Origin: Schistosoma haematobium
Lineage: Eukaryota > Platyhelminthes > Trematoda > Strigeidida > Schistosomatidae
Length of the DNA stretch: 64,000 nucleotides
Direction of reading: 5' to 3'
Assembly: GCF_000699445.3 (NCBI RefSeq)
Contig: NC_067201.1
Location: forward strand, 12,641,501 to 12,705,500
The position numbers were made by a program, and so were the translations under genes. Shown in pieces: positions 23,081-34,700 of the stretch (the stretch's first letter is position 1; every line of letters begins with the position of its first letter). The notes beneath the pieces are model-generated. The model was not told where the DNA came from. It did not search any database and saw nothing but the letters and a program-made list of their open reading frames with translations.

Positions 23081-23418
23081 GATTTTTGAATGAGATCATG
23101 AATCAATTGATGTCGAACCACCATTAAAAACCTGAGACCATTGGACGGCCGTTTCGTCCCACTATGGGACTCCTCAGAAGTGCGCATCCACGATCCCTCC
23201 CTCAGGGTTCGAATCCAGAACCCTCAATCTCGCACGCGAACGCTTAACTTCTAGACCACTACGCCAGCATCCAACGGATATTGATGTCTAACCTCAACTA
23301 ATCCATGAAATTGCACGACCATCTTCAATTGTGCTGAGGTAGATAGCTGTCTCTACCTGACATAGATTAGCTCCACTAGTTACGGCTTTTCACTAGAACT
23401 CCGAGAATTCCCTGATGA
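23080..23418 (-). repeat. Near full-length SINE-2, antisense
   Basis: On the minus strand: 5' region (AGTTCTAGTGAAAAGCCGTA), tRNA head with box A (GTAGTCTAGAAGTTAAGCG) and box B (GGATTCGAACCC), hammerhead, then the tail ending at AATTGATTCATGATCTCATT. It shows the complete layout of the family on one strand, without a partner arm. Confidence 0.85.
23136..23185 (-). ncRNA. Hammerhead ribozyme motif in SINE-2, core intact
   Basis: Minus strand: CTGAGGA, stem II GTCC...GGAC with a short loop, GAAA, a self-complementary CGGCCG stem III, and GTC as the cleavage triplet. Stem I is weakened (GCACTT against CAATGG), so folding efficiency is uncertain. Confidence 0.7.
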
Positions 23419-23745
23419 TCGACGAGAAAAAACAATTACACTCAAATAAAACTAATAAGAATTATTTTATACTTCTTACAGAGTTAGAACTAGTCTTCCA
23501 CAGAAACAGAGTGTTCACTAAACTTAGTTCATACACTCAAGAGGATGAAGAAAAAAGACTAGACAATCCAATGATCAAATATGTCATTCAAAAATGTAAT
23601 AGGAAATAACCTTACAACTGGTTTTCGAAGCTTTATATATAAAACTACCAGAGAGATATATCCTCAGATTTATAGAAGCCTAATTCATTAGAAAATACAA
23701 GTTAGATATATAAAAATAATTGTTTTTATTAATCATGAATTTGAT

Positions 23746-23965
23746 TTACTTACTCCTGTTACCCTTTGTGAAAGAGCATAGGCTGCACACCAGCATTCTC
23801 CATTCAACTCTATCCTAGACAATCTTTTCCACTGGTTTCCAGTTACTATTCATCCTTCTCATATCTGCTTCCAATTCCCGACACAATATATTCCTTGTCG
23901 TTCCTTTTTTCTGTTTCCATTGAGGATTTCAAGTTAGCACTAGCCTAATGATACAGTTTAGTGAA
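23746..23965 (-). mobile_element. RTE LINE 3'-end fragment, antisense
   Basis: Starts with the antisense 3' end TTACTTACTCCTGTTACCCT and runs through the antisense of the WKxxEKIxQDRVxWRMLV region to CCTAATGATACAGTTT. 5'-truncated. Confidence 0.85.
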
Positions 23966-23969
23966 TTTA

Positions 23970-25046
23970 CCTTATCAATCTTTAATTCATTTTAAAGTTG
24001 AGGATAGTCTAACAATTTACTTCTATGCTTAAAAAAATTTTATTTTTTAAAAAACTTGATTTCATCTTCTCATGAATGACCCCGTTATTAATACTCAGGA
24101 CTGAATTACATTACAAAAATTGATCAAAAATATAATCAAGTATTTGAACTGGATCATTCAAATACATACTATTAATGATATAAACATTGCGCCCATTGAA
24201 TAATCTATTGATTATCTGAAATATGCAAATCAGTGTATAACAGACATGTTTTAAGATGAAGATCATTGAATTCAAGTTCAATTAATAATATTAATACTGA
24301 TATTTAATAGGTAAATTCGAATGATCAGTTCAAAAGAGGATAAAATGTGCCTACTGGACTCTATTGTTTGATACAATTCATCTATTCCATAAGACCTTTA
24401 TTGTTTATTCTATATTACTGTTATTATTATACATATAAACATATATCATTACAGCTAAATATCATTCAGATAACTTTCCTCTTACGTATAGACTATTGTT
24501 CGTTGTTATTTTCCTTTCAATGTCCCACTCACTTCATTTTATTCATATATCCATTCATTTTGTTATATTAAGTTAAGCGAGTCAACTGACGTATATATAT
24601 CTTTTTATACATGTATACAACATATAAATAACTGAATGTATTACTTATCATTTTACTCATATCCTCCGTAACTTACTTTTTTTTTAAAGTGCAGTATACA
24701 TTTTCCATGTTTGTTTGTTTATAATGATGTGTCAGGTTTATATATTTTTCTATTTACTAATCAGTTGATATTATCAAGTGTTTGATATACAATTAGAAAT
24801 CTATTAAAGGAATATAGTCAATAGGAAACAAATAAAAAATAATAATAATAAGACTATTGTATTGAGGCGATAAATATGTATGCATGTCAGAGATGTATTC
24901 ATTTTGTAGGCGTTTTACAACTACATAGTCATGTGCTGGTTAAGGTTAGTATCTGAAAAAAAGTTCTTTATTCAGATACTTCTCAACTGTATGATGAAGA
25001 TGATGATGATGGTGTTGTTTTACAGTTCATATGACCAATTGTTAAT
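23970..25046. other. AT-rich DNA, no gene recognised
   Basis: Includes (TAA)n-like and (GAT)n-like short runs near 24838 and 24995. The frame at 24347-24571 is hydrophobic AT-rich translation with no family. Confidence 0.4.
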
Positions 25047-25058
25047 ACTTGCATTTCA

Positions 25059-25427
25059 TATCAGAAGGGTTTTTGTGGATATTATAGTAATTTTATTAGT
25101 TGAGATTATGAGTTAATTGAAGCTAGACCACCATGGAAAACCTGGAAGCACAAGACGGGGCGTTTCGTCCTACTGTAGGACTCCTCAGCAGTCCACAATT
25201 GTGGATTGGTTGAAGTTAGACATCAACACCGTTGGATGACGGCCGGCTCAGTGGTCTAGAAGTTAAGCGTTCACGCGAGACTGATACGTTCTGGACTGGG
25301 ATCTCGCGAGACGGGATCGCGGATGCGCACTGCTAAGGAGTCCCACAAAATGACGAAACGACCGTCCAATGTTTCCAAGTTTTCCATGGTGGTCTAACTT
25401 CAATTGACTCATGATCTCAACTATTAA
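25059..25427. repeat. Head-to-head SINE-2 dimer with target duplication
   Basis: The left arm (25059-25198) is antisense with a complete tail (TATCAGAAGGGTTTTTGTGG). The right arm (25199-25427) is sense from the 5' region through tRNA head (GGCTCAGTGGTCTAGAAGTT) to a shortened tail. ACTTGCATTTCA (25047-25058) and ACTTACATTTCA (25428-25439) flank the whole unit with one mismatch. Confidence 0.9.
25147..25195 (-). ncRNA. Hammerhead ribozyme motif in SINE-2 dimer, core intact
   Basis: Minus strand CTGAGGA, stem II GTCC/GGAC, GAAA, stem III GCCCC-type and GTC triplet. Stem I pairs poorly (GGACTG against TTGTGC). The partner arm near 25330 has CTAAGGA and is damaged. Confidence 0.6.
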
Positions 25428-25639
25428 ACTTACATTTCAGTTAATTAGTTAAGTAAATTAAATTGAAATTATGTTCAGTTATAAATCAGTTGATAGAGAG
25501 TTTATGAAACTTCTCAATGTAATAGATTTATGAAATACTTTTGGTGTTTAAAAAATTAGTGAACTGTCTACTTGCTAATTAATTGCTTACATTATTTAAA
25601 TGAAATAGTATTAAAATTTTATTCTGGTCTGTTTTTTCA

Positions 25640-25740
25640 TTTTTTAGAAAGGTTGTCTTCTACGAGATGGAGTTCTTGACAACATGTCCAACTCTCATCC
25701 TTTACCTGGAATTGGGATCGGTGATAACACTAGGAGAGCT
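25640..25740 (+). repeat. Fragment of a repeat shared with 54888-54985 and 55655-55805
   Basis: Reads AGAAAGGTTGTCTTCTACGA, then CCAACTCTCATCCTTTACCT. The same order (TTTTCTACxGGATGAGGT, CATGCCCAAC, CTCCTTTATCC) recurs at the other two sites. It abuts the RTE fragment at 25748. Confidence 0.6.
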
Positions 25741-25747
25741 ATAGATT

Positions 25748-25965
25748 GTAGTACGAGGCAAGCGTTAACTTGAAATCGTGAAGGGAAAAGGAAAAGTGGG
25801 AGATCACAGAATACATTGACTCGGGACTTGAAAGCATACATCAAAAGAATGAATAACAACTGTAAACAATTGGGGAGAATCGTCCAGAATAGAGTTGGAT
25901 GGAGAATGTTGGTGGACGGCCTATGCTCCTCCACGAGGAGTAATATGCGTAAATAAGTGAGTAAG
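25748..25965 (+). mobile_element. RTE LINE 3'-end fragment
   Basis: Sense fragment from STRQALT-like sequence through [20 protein letters not shown] to GCGTAAATAAGTGAGTAAG. 5'-truncated, with several substitutions. Confidence 0.88.
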
Positions 25966-25969
25966 TATT

Positions 25970-27160
25970 AGGATTTGCTTAAACATTAGGTATTATCTAC
26001 ATGATTCATTTTCAACCTTAAATATTGCAACACAATTGTGTGAACGAAGATTATTCTTTTCAATAATTTCTCATCAGTTTCTACAATTATAAATCCAAAT
26101 TAGTAATCCATAGAATCGGCCAGATTTAGGGCAGAGTACATTCTGGTAATTATGACCTGATCAAGTTAATATATCAGTCACAAAATAGTTGCTACTGTTT
26201 ACTAAACTAAGTAAATCACAATTTTGAAAATTTATCAGAATATTTATAAAATGTTGAAGAATGTCTGTGACAGAGAAAGAGAGAGAGGTCAGACAGTGAA
26301 AACTAGTTATTTTCAAGTGAATCAAGTTTGAAGATTGGAAGAATGATGAAAAGGTAGGGTGACTGTCTATCTTCTGTCTTGAGTAAAAGAAAATTAAATA
26401 TGGGCCGTCCCTTGTAGCTTCGGACTACTGATTACTTAAGTACTGTTTTCTGAAAAATTGAGCTTGGAAGAAATGTAAGTAAATATGTTTCCAGATAAAC
26501 TTTGAACGTTGAGATCATTGTTTCTGACTTATGAAGAGGAGATCAAAAGAGTATATTATTCTAAATGGAGAGCACTTCGTAAAAGTCAAATAAACGTACT
26601 CTTGTTTATGTAATGAAAACTAATATTGACCTTACTTTGGGTATTTATTGAAAATACGACATGTAATCTGAAAAGAAGGGTGACATCAGGGAGTCTACAA
26701 ACATAGAGTAACAGTATGCTTCCGACTGATTTCATGTCGCCTAAATTGAGATGATTGACTACGGAATAAGAGTATTTCACTTGTATACGTGAAAATGTCT
26801 GCTTCGTTTAACTCTATTCTATCCAATAGCTTATCATTTCAATAATACATATTATGTATTGTTTTGACTAATGATAGCCTGTTTTTAATTTACACTCATA
26901 CTAGCTAGTATGGTGTATCAGAGAAGACAATCACGCTGTCATATGTGCTCCATTAATTTTAAAAAAAGATGCCCGATAAAATCAAAGTAACTTTAAAAGA
27001 ATACGTTAAGTCTCAATAATTATGAAGTACAGTTTGTGAAGATTACCACAGTATGTACATTGACTGTTGTCAGATGAAATTCATATCAAGTCAAATTAAC
27101 TGTTAATTGAAAATGAGATATTTTCAGTGATAAATCACAAATTAGAAACTCTTATAAAAT
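25970..27160. other. AT-rich DNA, no gene recognised
   Basis: No exon, RNA or repeat assigned. A GAGAGAGAGG run occurs at 26276-26288. Confidence 0.4.
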
Positions 27161-27575
27161 CTTAACCTCTAGATCAGTAAACCATCGTACAGTGGTATAG
27201 GTGTCTAACTCCAATCAATTCACGTTAATACGTGACCGTCTATCATAAAATGTAATGTAGTTTCACAACCAAAATTTTTGAACTCGATTGGTCACTAGAA
27301 CTCCTAAAATATCGCAAATTCATTGAAGTTAGACATGTATACCCCTAGGTGCCTGCTTCATGGTTTAGAAGTTCGGCATGCACACCTGAGACCACAGATC
27401 CTGGGTTTATTTCTTTGTGCAAAGTTCGTGGATGAGTACTACTGAGGAGTCCCATTCTAGGATAAAGCAATTATTTAGTACTACTTGGTTTTTCAATGGT
27501 GGTCTATCTAAAATCAGTTTGTGATTTAAGCCACAAAAATTATACAATCTTCACAAAATCGTTTACCGATAATCA
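27161..27575. repeat. Decayed head-to-head SINE-2 pair
   Basis: 27161-27320 is antisense head and 5' region (CTTAACCTCTAGATCAGTAA). 27321-27575 is sense with CTGCTTCATGGTTTAGAAGT, box B-like CCTGGGTTTATTTCT, CTACTGAGGAGTCCCATTCT and the complete tail ending ACCGATAATC. No target duplication was convincing. Confidence 0.7.
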
Positions 27576-27579
27576 TTAA

Positions 27580-28585
27580 ATATTGAAAAAAGAAAACTAA
27601 ATACACAGGAAAAATTGATTTAATATTCGAAATTTTATGGCTAAAGTAATAGATAAATCTCATTTATAGTAACACTAAACTACAAATTTAGGTCGTCATG
27701 ATGAAACATTTCATATTAAAGAGTCTTTAATGGAGGCCTTTATTTTGTTGTCAATTAGATTGGACGATGTTGTCGATAAGCTCACCACTTTAGTAGCCCA
27801 AAATTTGACTCCGATTAGATCATATATTGATCGCTATTGAATGATCGTTGTCGAAATATATATCCTGGCTATTCTGGTATATTATTATCGACCTAACTCG
27901 AGTTGCTGAATAACGGAATTAAATAAGTCAAGTACGAGAACGAAGTTTTGAATATGTATATTTTGTACACATTCATCTGGACAGACAATCAGAGGGACGA
28001 AGCGAAACGACGCTCAGTGAAGAAGGCATGTAAGCAGTCTCCATTTAACCGAGAGTTTATGGTCACAAAAAAAAAGTTACAGACATGTGATGAAAAGGAT
28101 AAAAAGTGTACACACATAGGCTCATATATAAATACTGAAGGTTGAAAAGTGAATAATTAACAAGGTCAAAATATGACACAAGAATAATGAAGAAATTGGC
28201 CTGTCCCGAAGCTTGAATAAGTTATATGGGTTTAACATAGTAACCGACACTACGTGTCTTACCATTTAAAGTATCTTAAAAGAGTTCGTCACGATTTTGT
28301 AAACCTTGTAAATGTTCAAATGAAAGCGATCATAGTAATGTATCGTATATTTAACAACCATTAAATTAATTTTAAAAATTTCCTAAAAAATGAATCAAAA
28401 TACATTTTTCATTTAATGAGTAAGGTAAGTGGTTGAAACAATGTGTAAGTTACCAAATCCAAATGTGTTGGTGAAGCAACTTAAACGAAGTTGTGTCAGA
28501 CATGTAATCCAAATTGTTTATTACTTATACAAGTATTACGAATGTATTATTGTGAAGTACAATAGTTTTCTCAACTTACATTTAT
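27580..28585. other. AT-rich DNA with a weak RT-like fragment
   Basis: 27948-28145 encodes a frame ending KKCTHIGSYINTEG, which loosely resembles the xxYLGSxIxxxG turn after the active site of non-LTR RTs. This is too short to call an element. Confidence 0.35.
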
Positions 28586-28589
28586 CCTC

Positions 28590-28835
28590 AGTATGAGGAT
28601 TTGTGAAGATTGTAGTATTTCAACAGTTGAATTCATGAATCAATATAGGTTAGACCACCATTAAAAATCTGAAAGCACTAGATGGCCATCTCATCCTAGT
28701 ATGGAACCTCTAAACAGTGAGCATCCACGATCTCACACACGGGACTCGACACAAAACCTTCAGTCTTATGCGTGTACGTTTAACCTTTAGACCACTGAGC
28801 CAGCATCCAACGATATTAATGCCTAACTTATATTT
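28590..28835 (-). repeat. SINE-2 copy, antisense, decayed
   Basis: Complete antisense tail (GTATGAGGATTTGTGAAGAT), damaged hammerhead, antisense box B (GGGACTCGACAC) and box A (TAGACCACTGAGCCAGCATC). Confidence 0.75.
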
Positions 28836-28839
28836 ATTC

Positions 28840-30318
28840 ATTTTAAACGATTAGACAAAAATGCTAATAATTATAGTTGATTTAACATTTGCTTTATCAA
28901 TTCTGTACATACTCTGTTTTCATTATTGTGATTAGATTGTTACTAAACTTTCCATTTTAACTCAAATTTCTATGATTTTTAATTTTATGAATAATTTTTT
29001 CAGTATTGTTTTTATTAACAACCTTCTTCAATGTTACTGTCAGACCAGATAAACTTAATAATAATGAATCCAGTATTTTCGATTATAGTTTTTTTTAGTA
29101 AAAATATCTGTGATCACCACTAATCTGTGAAATATTGTTCATATTACTGAATTATGCACTATAAACACTTCTCTATATACAACATGACTAAGAATTTTTC
29201 CAAAAAGCTTGTGTTTTTGTTATAACTTGTCGTTTGAATGCTTATTGTTTTGGCTCTTTTAATGCTACTTTTTGTATCTGGTCGTCGCTGATTGTTATAT
29301 CGGAAACGTTTATCACTTATACTCGGAACGAGGGACCTCTGCAATTCGCACGATGCGAAAGTAAGAACACAAAGACTGGTATAAGTTGAGATTTATTAAC
29401 CCCAAAACACTACGACGACAACAACTGTAGTAGAAAATACATTCATTTATATATTGATTGTACAACCACTTTGATTCATAATTGGGATGAAATCAAATAT
29501 ATGAAAAATACTTAGAGTTATAACAAACCATATACTGAGCATAGTTCATGTCAATGAAATACAAGAATATCGCATATTTTACAGAAAAATATATCATACG
29601 AAGAAGGAAAACAAATACTACATTGAGTAATCATTACATTGAGTCGAAACGGAAGTAATCTTGAACAAAACTCATAATGAGTAAATCAATCAAAAAGTGA
29701 CTTTTCTTTCCATCATATCAGTTTTTTCTAACTATGATATTAAAACAGGCTTTCATATCATCTTGAAACATGGTACCTAAACGTACTTACACCCAATATT
29801 AGTGTTTTCAAAGGATGATTCATCTAAAGTTAATCCCATGTTACAAGATCTAAAAGTCTTCAATTAGATCTATTATTTAATCATCCATCTGAATCAATAA
29901 AGAGTCATTTTCTAGGATAAAACAACTCTCCAGTATTTTCCAATTTTAAATAATTGTCATAATGTACATTAAAAACCTTGAATAATCTACATAAATCTCA
30001 TATAGTAATTAATTTGTTTATATCAAACAGATAATTAGTCTACAATTCTATAGTTCAAATGTGATAAGTGTATATTTGATCCCAAAAAAAGGAAATAAAT
30101 AAAAGTATCCTATTGGTTTATCAATAATTATTGACAGGTGGGTGGGAATAATTTTCATGTCTATCTATCTATCTATCTATAGTTAATATTTTAAAAATGA
30201 TTATCACTAACCAACCAAGGTTATGAATAAGTTAATTTCATTCTTATTCTTATTACTTTCTATTGTTTAAAAAAACAGACGAAAAACGTTCATTTTCAAA
30301 ACTTAACAACCATACATT

Positions 30319-30349
<31 letters not shown>

Positions 30350-30628
30350 ACCTGGAAACAAAATTACTGCTTCTCTACCATGTCAACAATTGTAAGAAAG
30401 GGAGGAAAGTTTGTATTCTTTGAAAACATGTTCATAGACAATATGTATATATACATATTTTTCTTTTAAAAAAAGAATAAAGGGAGATTGTAAAGGAAGA
30501 GAAAATTTTAAACAATGAAAAAGTAACAGTGAAATTAGTTAAAAATTCATATAATTTAATAGACAATAATAAGTATTTGTGTTCATATATAGACATATAT
30601 ATCTTTAGGGTAGATTCATTCCAACTTC

Positions 30629-30684
<56 letters not shown>

Positions 30685-30947
30685 CCTATGTATAACAGCT
30701 AATATTATGTTGAGTGTCTATAGTCAAATTCATCTCATATGATATTCGGTGAAGTGAGCACTTTTATATTATAATACCTTTGAGTTGTATACCGGATAAG
30801 ATCACATAGGTATTGTCCAATTAAATTTACATATATATTTCTACCTAATATATATATATATGTATATAACAACAGAGTGGATCATTGACAATAGATCATT
30901 GACAATCAAAAAGAAAAAGTTTCCCAATTCTCTAATACATAAGTAAT
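28840..30947. other. Upstream region of the activin-like gene; AT-rich with microsatellites
   Basis: No exon is supported here; a 5' untranslated exon cannot be excluded. 29150-29400 looks like an old repeat, not assigned. Simple repeats: (CTAT)n at 30160-30180, (TA)n at 30319-30345 and 30631-30679, and a short one at 30847-30862. No promoter could be identified in such AT-rich sequence. Confidence 0.5.
30631..30679. repeat. (TA)n microsatellite, about 24 units
   Basis: Uninterrupted AT dinucleotide array ending in ACACACCC, about 270 bp before the start codon of the activin-like gene. Confidence 0.97.
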
Positions 30948-31707
30948 ATGTACAATAATCTCTTATATAATATTGTTTATAAACGAATTATAATATTAGG
31001 ACATCATATATTATTATTATTATCGTCATCATCATCTATGATATTTGAAAATTCCGCTTTCTTATCAATTCAACAGTTTCAATATTATATTCATTCACAC
31101 ATAGAATTATTATTAAAAAATTTCTGTAATCATTTTAATATAAAATTTTTTATTATTTTATTAATGATTATTATTAAAAGTCAATTAAAATATGATTTAT
31201 TTCATTCAATGAATCTGACAGTTGATGCATCTATCTTAACACCAACACCAACAACAACAACTAATACATTCAAACAATATTATCATAGACCATTAAGATA
31301 TTATTTACAATTATCTAATGAACAAAAACAATCACTTAGATCCTATTTATATCATTCAAATCATTGGCTTACACAACAAATGAATAATCCATTTTTATCT
31401 AATATCATTACAAATGATCATGGTGTTAACCCTTATGATAATGAAAATGATAAAAATCCACAATTCAATAATCCTCAATATAATGAAAAAATAAAATCTA
31501 TAATTGAAAAATTTAAAAATAAAATTTTACATCAATTACATTTGAAAATGGTACCAAAAGTCAATGTGAATAATGAATCTGAATGGAATTCATTACCAAT
31601 AATATTACGTAATCGATTAAAAGCTGAAATTGATGTGAATAATCAATTCATTGATAAACCAATTGGACAAGATGAAGAGAAAGAAACACTGATTTTATTA
31701 AAACAGT
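30948..31707 (+). CDS. InAct: Activin-like gene, exon 1 (signal region and N-terminal prodomain)
   Basis: The ATG at 30948 is chosen because it places a hydrophobic run near the N-terminus. An internal ATG at 31038 would lose it, but a second hydrophobic stretch ([10 protein letters not shown]) follows at residues 66-75. The exon covers residues 1-253 and ends with the first base of codon 254 at the donor AACAGT|GTAAGT. If the intron is retained, translation stops at 31728-31730. Codons are extremely A/T-ending. An upstream non-coding exon is possible. Confidence 0.85.
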
Positions 31708-34700
31708 GTAAGTTTGAAATTGTTATGTAATTGATTACTTACTTATTTACTTACGCCTGTTACTTCTAATGGGGCATAGGCCGCCGACCAGCATTCTCCA
31801 ACTCACTCTATCCTGGGCCTTCTTTTCTAATTCCATCCAATTCTTGTTCATTCTTCTCATGTCTATCTCCATTTCCCGGCAAAATGTTTTCTTTGGTCTT
31901 CCTCTTCTCCTTTGGCTTTGAGGATTCCATGTGAGGGCTTGTCTTGTGACGTAGTTGGGTGCTTTCCTCAATGTGTGTCCTATCCACTTCCAGCGCACAG
32001 TGGTCCAGTAGGTTAAGCGTTCACACGCGACACTGAAGGCCCTGCGTTCGAATCTCGTGAGCAGGATCGCGGATGCGCACTGCTGGGGAGTCCCACAATA
32101 GGGCGAAACGACCGTACAGTGCTTCGAGGTTTTCAGTGGTGCGCTAACATCAATCCGTTCATGATTTCAATGTAATTGATTGGCTGAAGCAAAATAGGAA
32201 CAATCACTTGTAAGTTCTATCTAAAGAAGTATCACAATGACTACTCAAATGTTTTATTATTATCATTCAAGTTCTTTGTCAAAATTAAGGATTAACAGAT
32301 TTGTGTATTTGACCATGAAGCACACTTCAAATATGTAAGCTAGTTATACTAACTGGTTATTCAAATCGAAATTGATGCATTGGTGTTTTAGCACGAAAGA
32401 AACTGTTAAAAATGAACCATTCTGTTACACATTTTATTGGTGTTTATGATCCTGTTTATTCATTTTTAAACAAAAATTTTTTCACATATCATTATATCAA
32501 AATAGATTACTGAAATCAATATTAATAATATTTGCAATTCTGTTTATTTTCTATTAAAAAAACTATTAAATTCATTATAAATATTTTGATTGAGATCATG
32601 AACCGATTGGTGTTAGACCACCATCAAAAACCTGGAAGCACTGCACGGCCGTTTCGTCCTATTTTAGGACTCCTCAGCAGTGCGCATCCACGATCCGCCT
32701 ATGGGATTCGAACACAGGGCCTCCAGTCTCGCGAAAGATGTTAGACACTGACACAATTGGATGTCGGCTCAGTGGTCCAGTAGGTTAAGCGTTCGTGTGC
32801 GAGGCTGAATACCCTAGGTTCGAATCCCGCTAACGGGGTCGTAGATGCGCACTGCCGAGGTGTCCTTAAATAGGACGAAACGGCCGTAGTGCTTCCAGGT
32901 TTTTAATGGTGGTCTAACACGAATCGGTTCATGATCTCAATCAAAAACTTGATAATCTCCATAACCTTTATACTGATAATTATAAATAATTTGATAGTTA
33001 TACTATACGATTGTACCGTATATTTATAATTATTATATGATGTAATATAAGCTTGAATGAGCAGTTTGATATATTTGAAAATTTCCATTTGGTTCAATGT
33101 AACATATTGTTTTGTTTTTAAAGAAGTAGTCATATGTTTCAACTAACTTCATTCAAGTTGACATCATATTTTTCTCTTCTACTACTGATTATTACGATAT
33201 GATATTCAATAATAAGTAGTAAACTAAATAATAACCATGTTCATGAACAACTTGTTGTTCCGTTGTACTATTCAAACTTGGATTAATTTTAATTCGGTTA
33301 TTTATTCTCTGAAGAAGTAGCTCATACTAAGTCACGAAACCTCAGAAAATCTAATTTTTCTACTCATTGGGATATTACAAATATATTATTTATTTATAAT
33401 TTGACAACTGTTCATTTTATTATTATTATTCGCAGTATTCAATATTATAGTCTTGGTAAAATATATGATAAACAGCATAAAGTATTTCAACAACTTTGCG
33501 TTTCTTATTACTTAGTCTATCCTGAAGATAACATATTGAATGGTTGTCAGTTAGAAGTTAGCAGTTCAGGAATAAATTTTTAATATTTTAAATAAACCAT
33601 TATAAATTACATAGATGAACATGTAAAAGAAATCATTAGATTTTGATTTGTATAGACAGTAAACTGTAACAATCATTTGTTAATGCTTGTATCTGCAAGT
33701 TATTGATATTAAAGATTAGAATTGTTTAACCTCTTTTGATATATTTACATCTTTAATGCACTACTATGATATCATTGTTGAACCACAAGTTGTTGTTGTT
33801 GTTTTCTTTTTTTTTGGCAAAATTTAATAATGGCTAGCTGTATAATCTAGAACTTGTGTTCTGAACATTAACACTGCGATGCTGGTGTACCTAATTAATG
33901 AGTCCAGAATAAAAAGAAAACCACTTTTTGAATTCCATAGCTAGATACTATTTAACGTTACTAAAAAATTGTAACAATTATGTTAGAATGGGGATTTGTG
34001 GAGATTGTAGTAATTTTAATAGTTGAACTCATGAGTCAATGTAAGCTACATCACTACTGAAAACCTGGAAGCATTGAATGACTGTTCCGTCTCGGTATGG
34101 GACTTTTAAGCAATGCCCATTCACGATCTCACAAGCGGGACTCAAACCCAGATCTTTCGATCTCGCGCGCGAACTTTCAGCCTCTAGAACAGAAAGTCTA
34201 GATAATAATGTGTTTATATAATTTACAGTATTTTTTCCATGCTGTTATATTTATTGTAAGATAATTAACTGTACAGTTGAATGAAACCCTTATACAATTA
34301 TAAATCATGTCAGTAGCCTTGAAATAAAAAAACTGTATTGAACAAAAATAACTAGAACTAAAACATACTGTCTTAAATTCACTTTATTACAGCTAATCAT
34401 AATATATTAATGTTAAATAATCTATTGGATCCATTAAAAATCCCAATCGGTTCAACAAATTTCCTTTTTCTAACAATTTTAAATTAATTTAATTGTTGAG
34501 ATCATGAGTCAATTGAAACTAGACCATCATAGAAAACCTGGAAACATCGGACAGTCGTTTCGTCCTGCCGTGGGACTTCTCAGCAGTGCGCATCCGCGAT
34601 CCCGTCTCGCGAGATCCCAGTCCAGGACCTATCAGCCTCGCGCGAACGCTTAACCTTTAGATCAATAAGTTGGCATTCAACGGCGTTTATGTCTAATTTC

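Noticed and set aside
27948..28145. Frame ending KKCTHIGSYINTEG as an RT fragment
   Set aside because: One short motif only; it cannot be tied to any element in the window.
30319..30679. (TA)n arrays as a TATA promoter for the activin-like gene
   Set aside because: They are simple microsatellites; such arrays are common in this AT-rich genome and give no promoter evidence.
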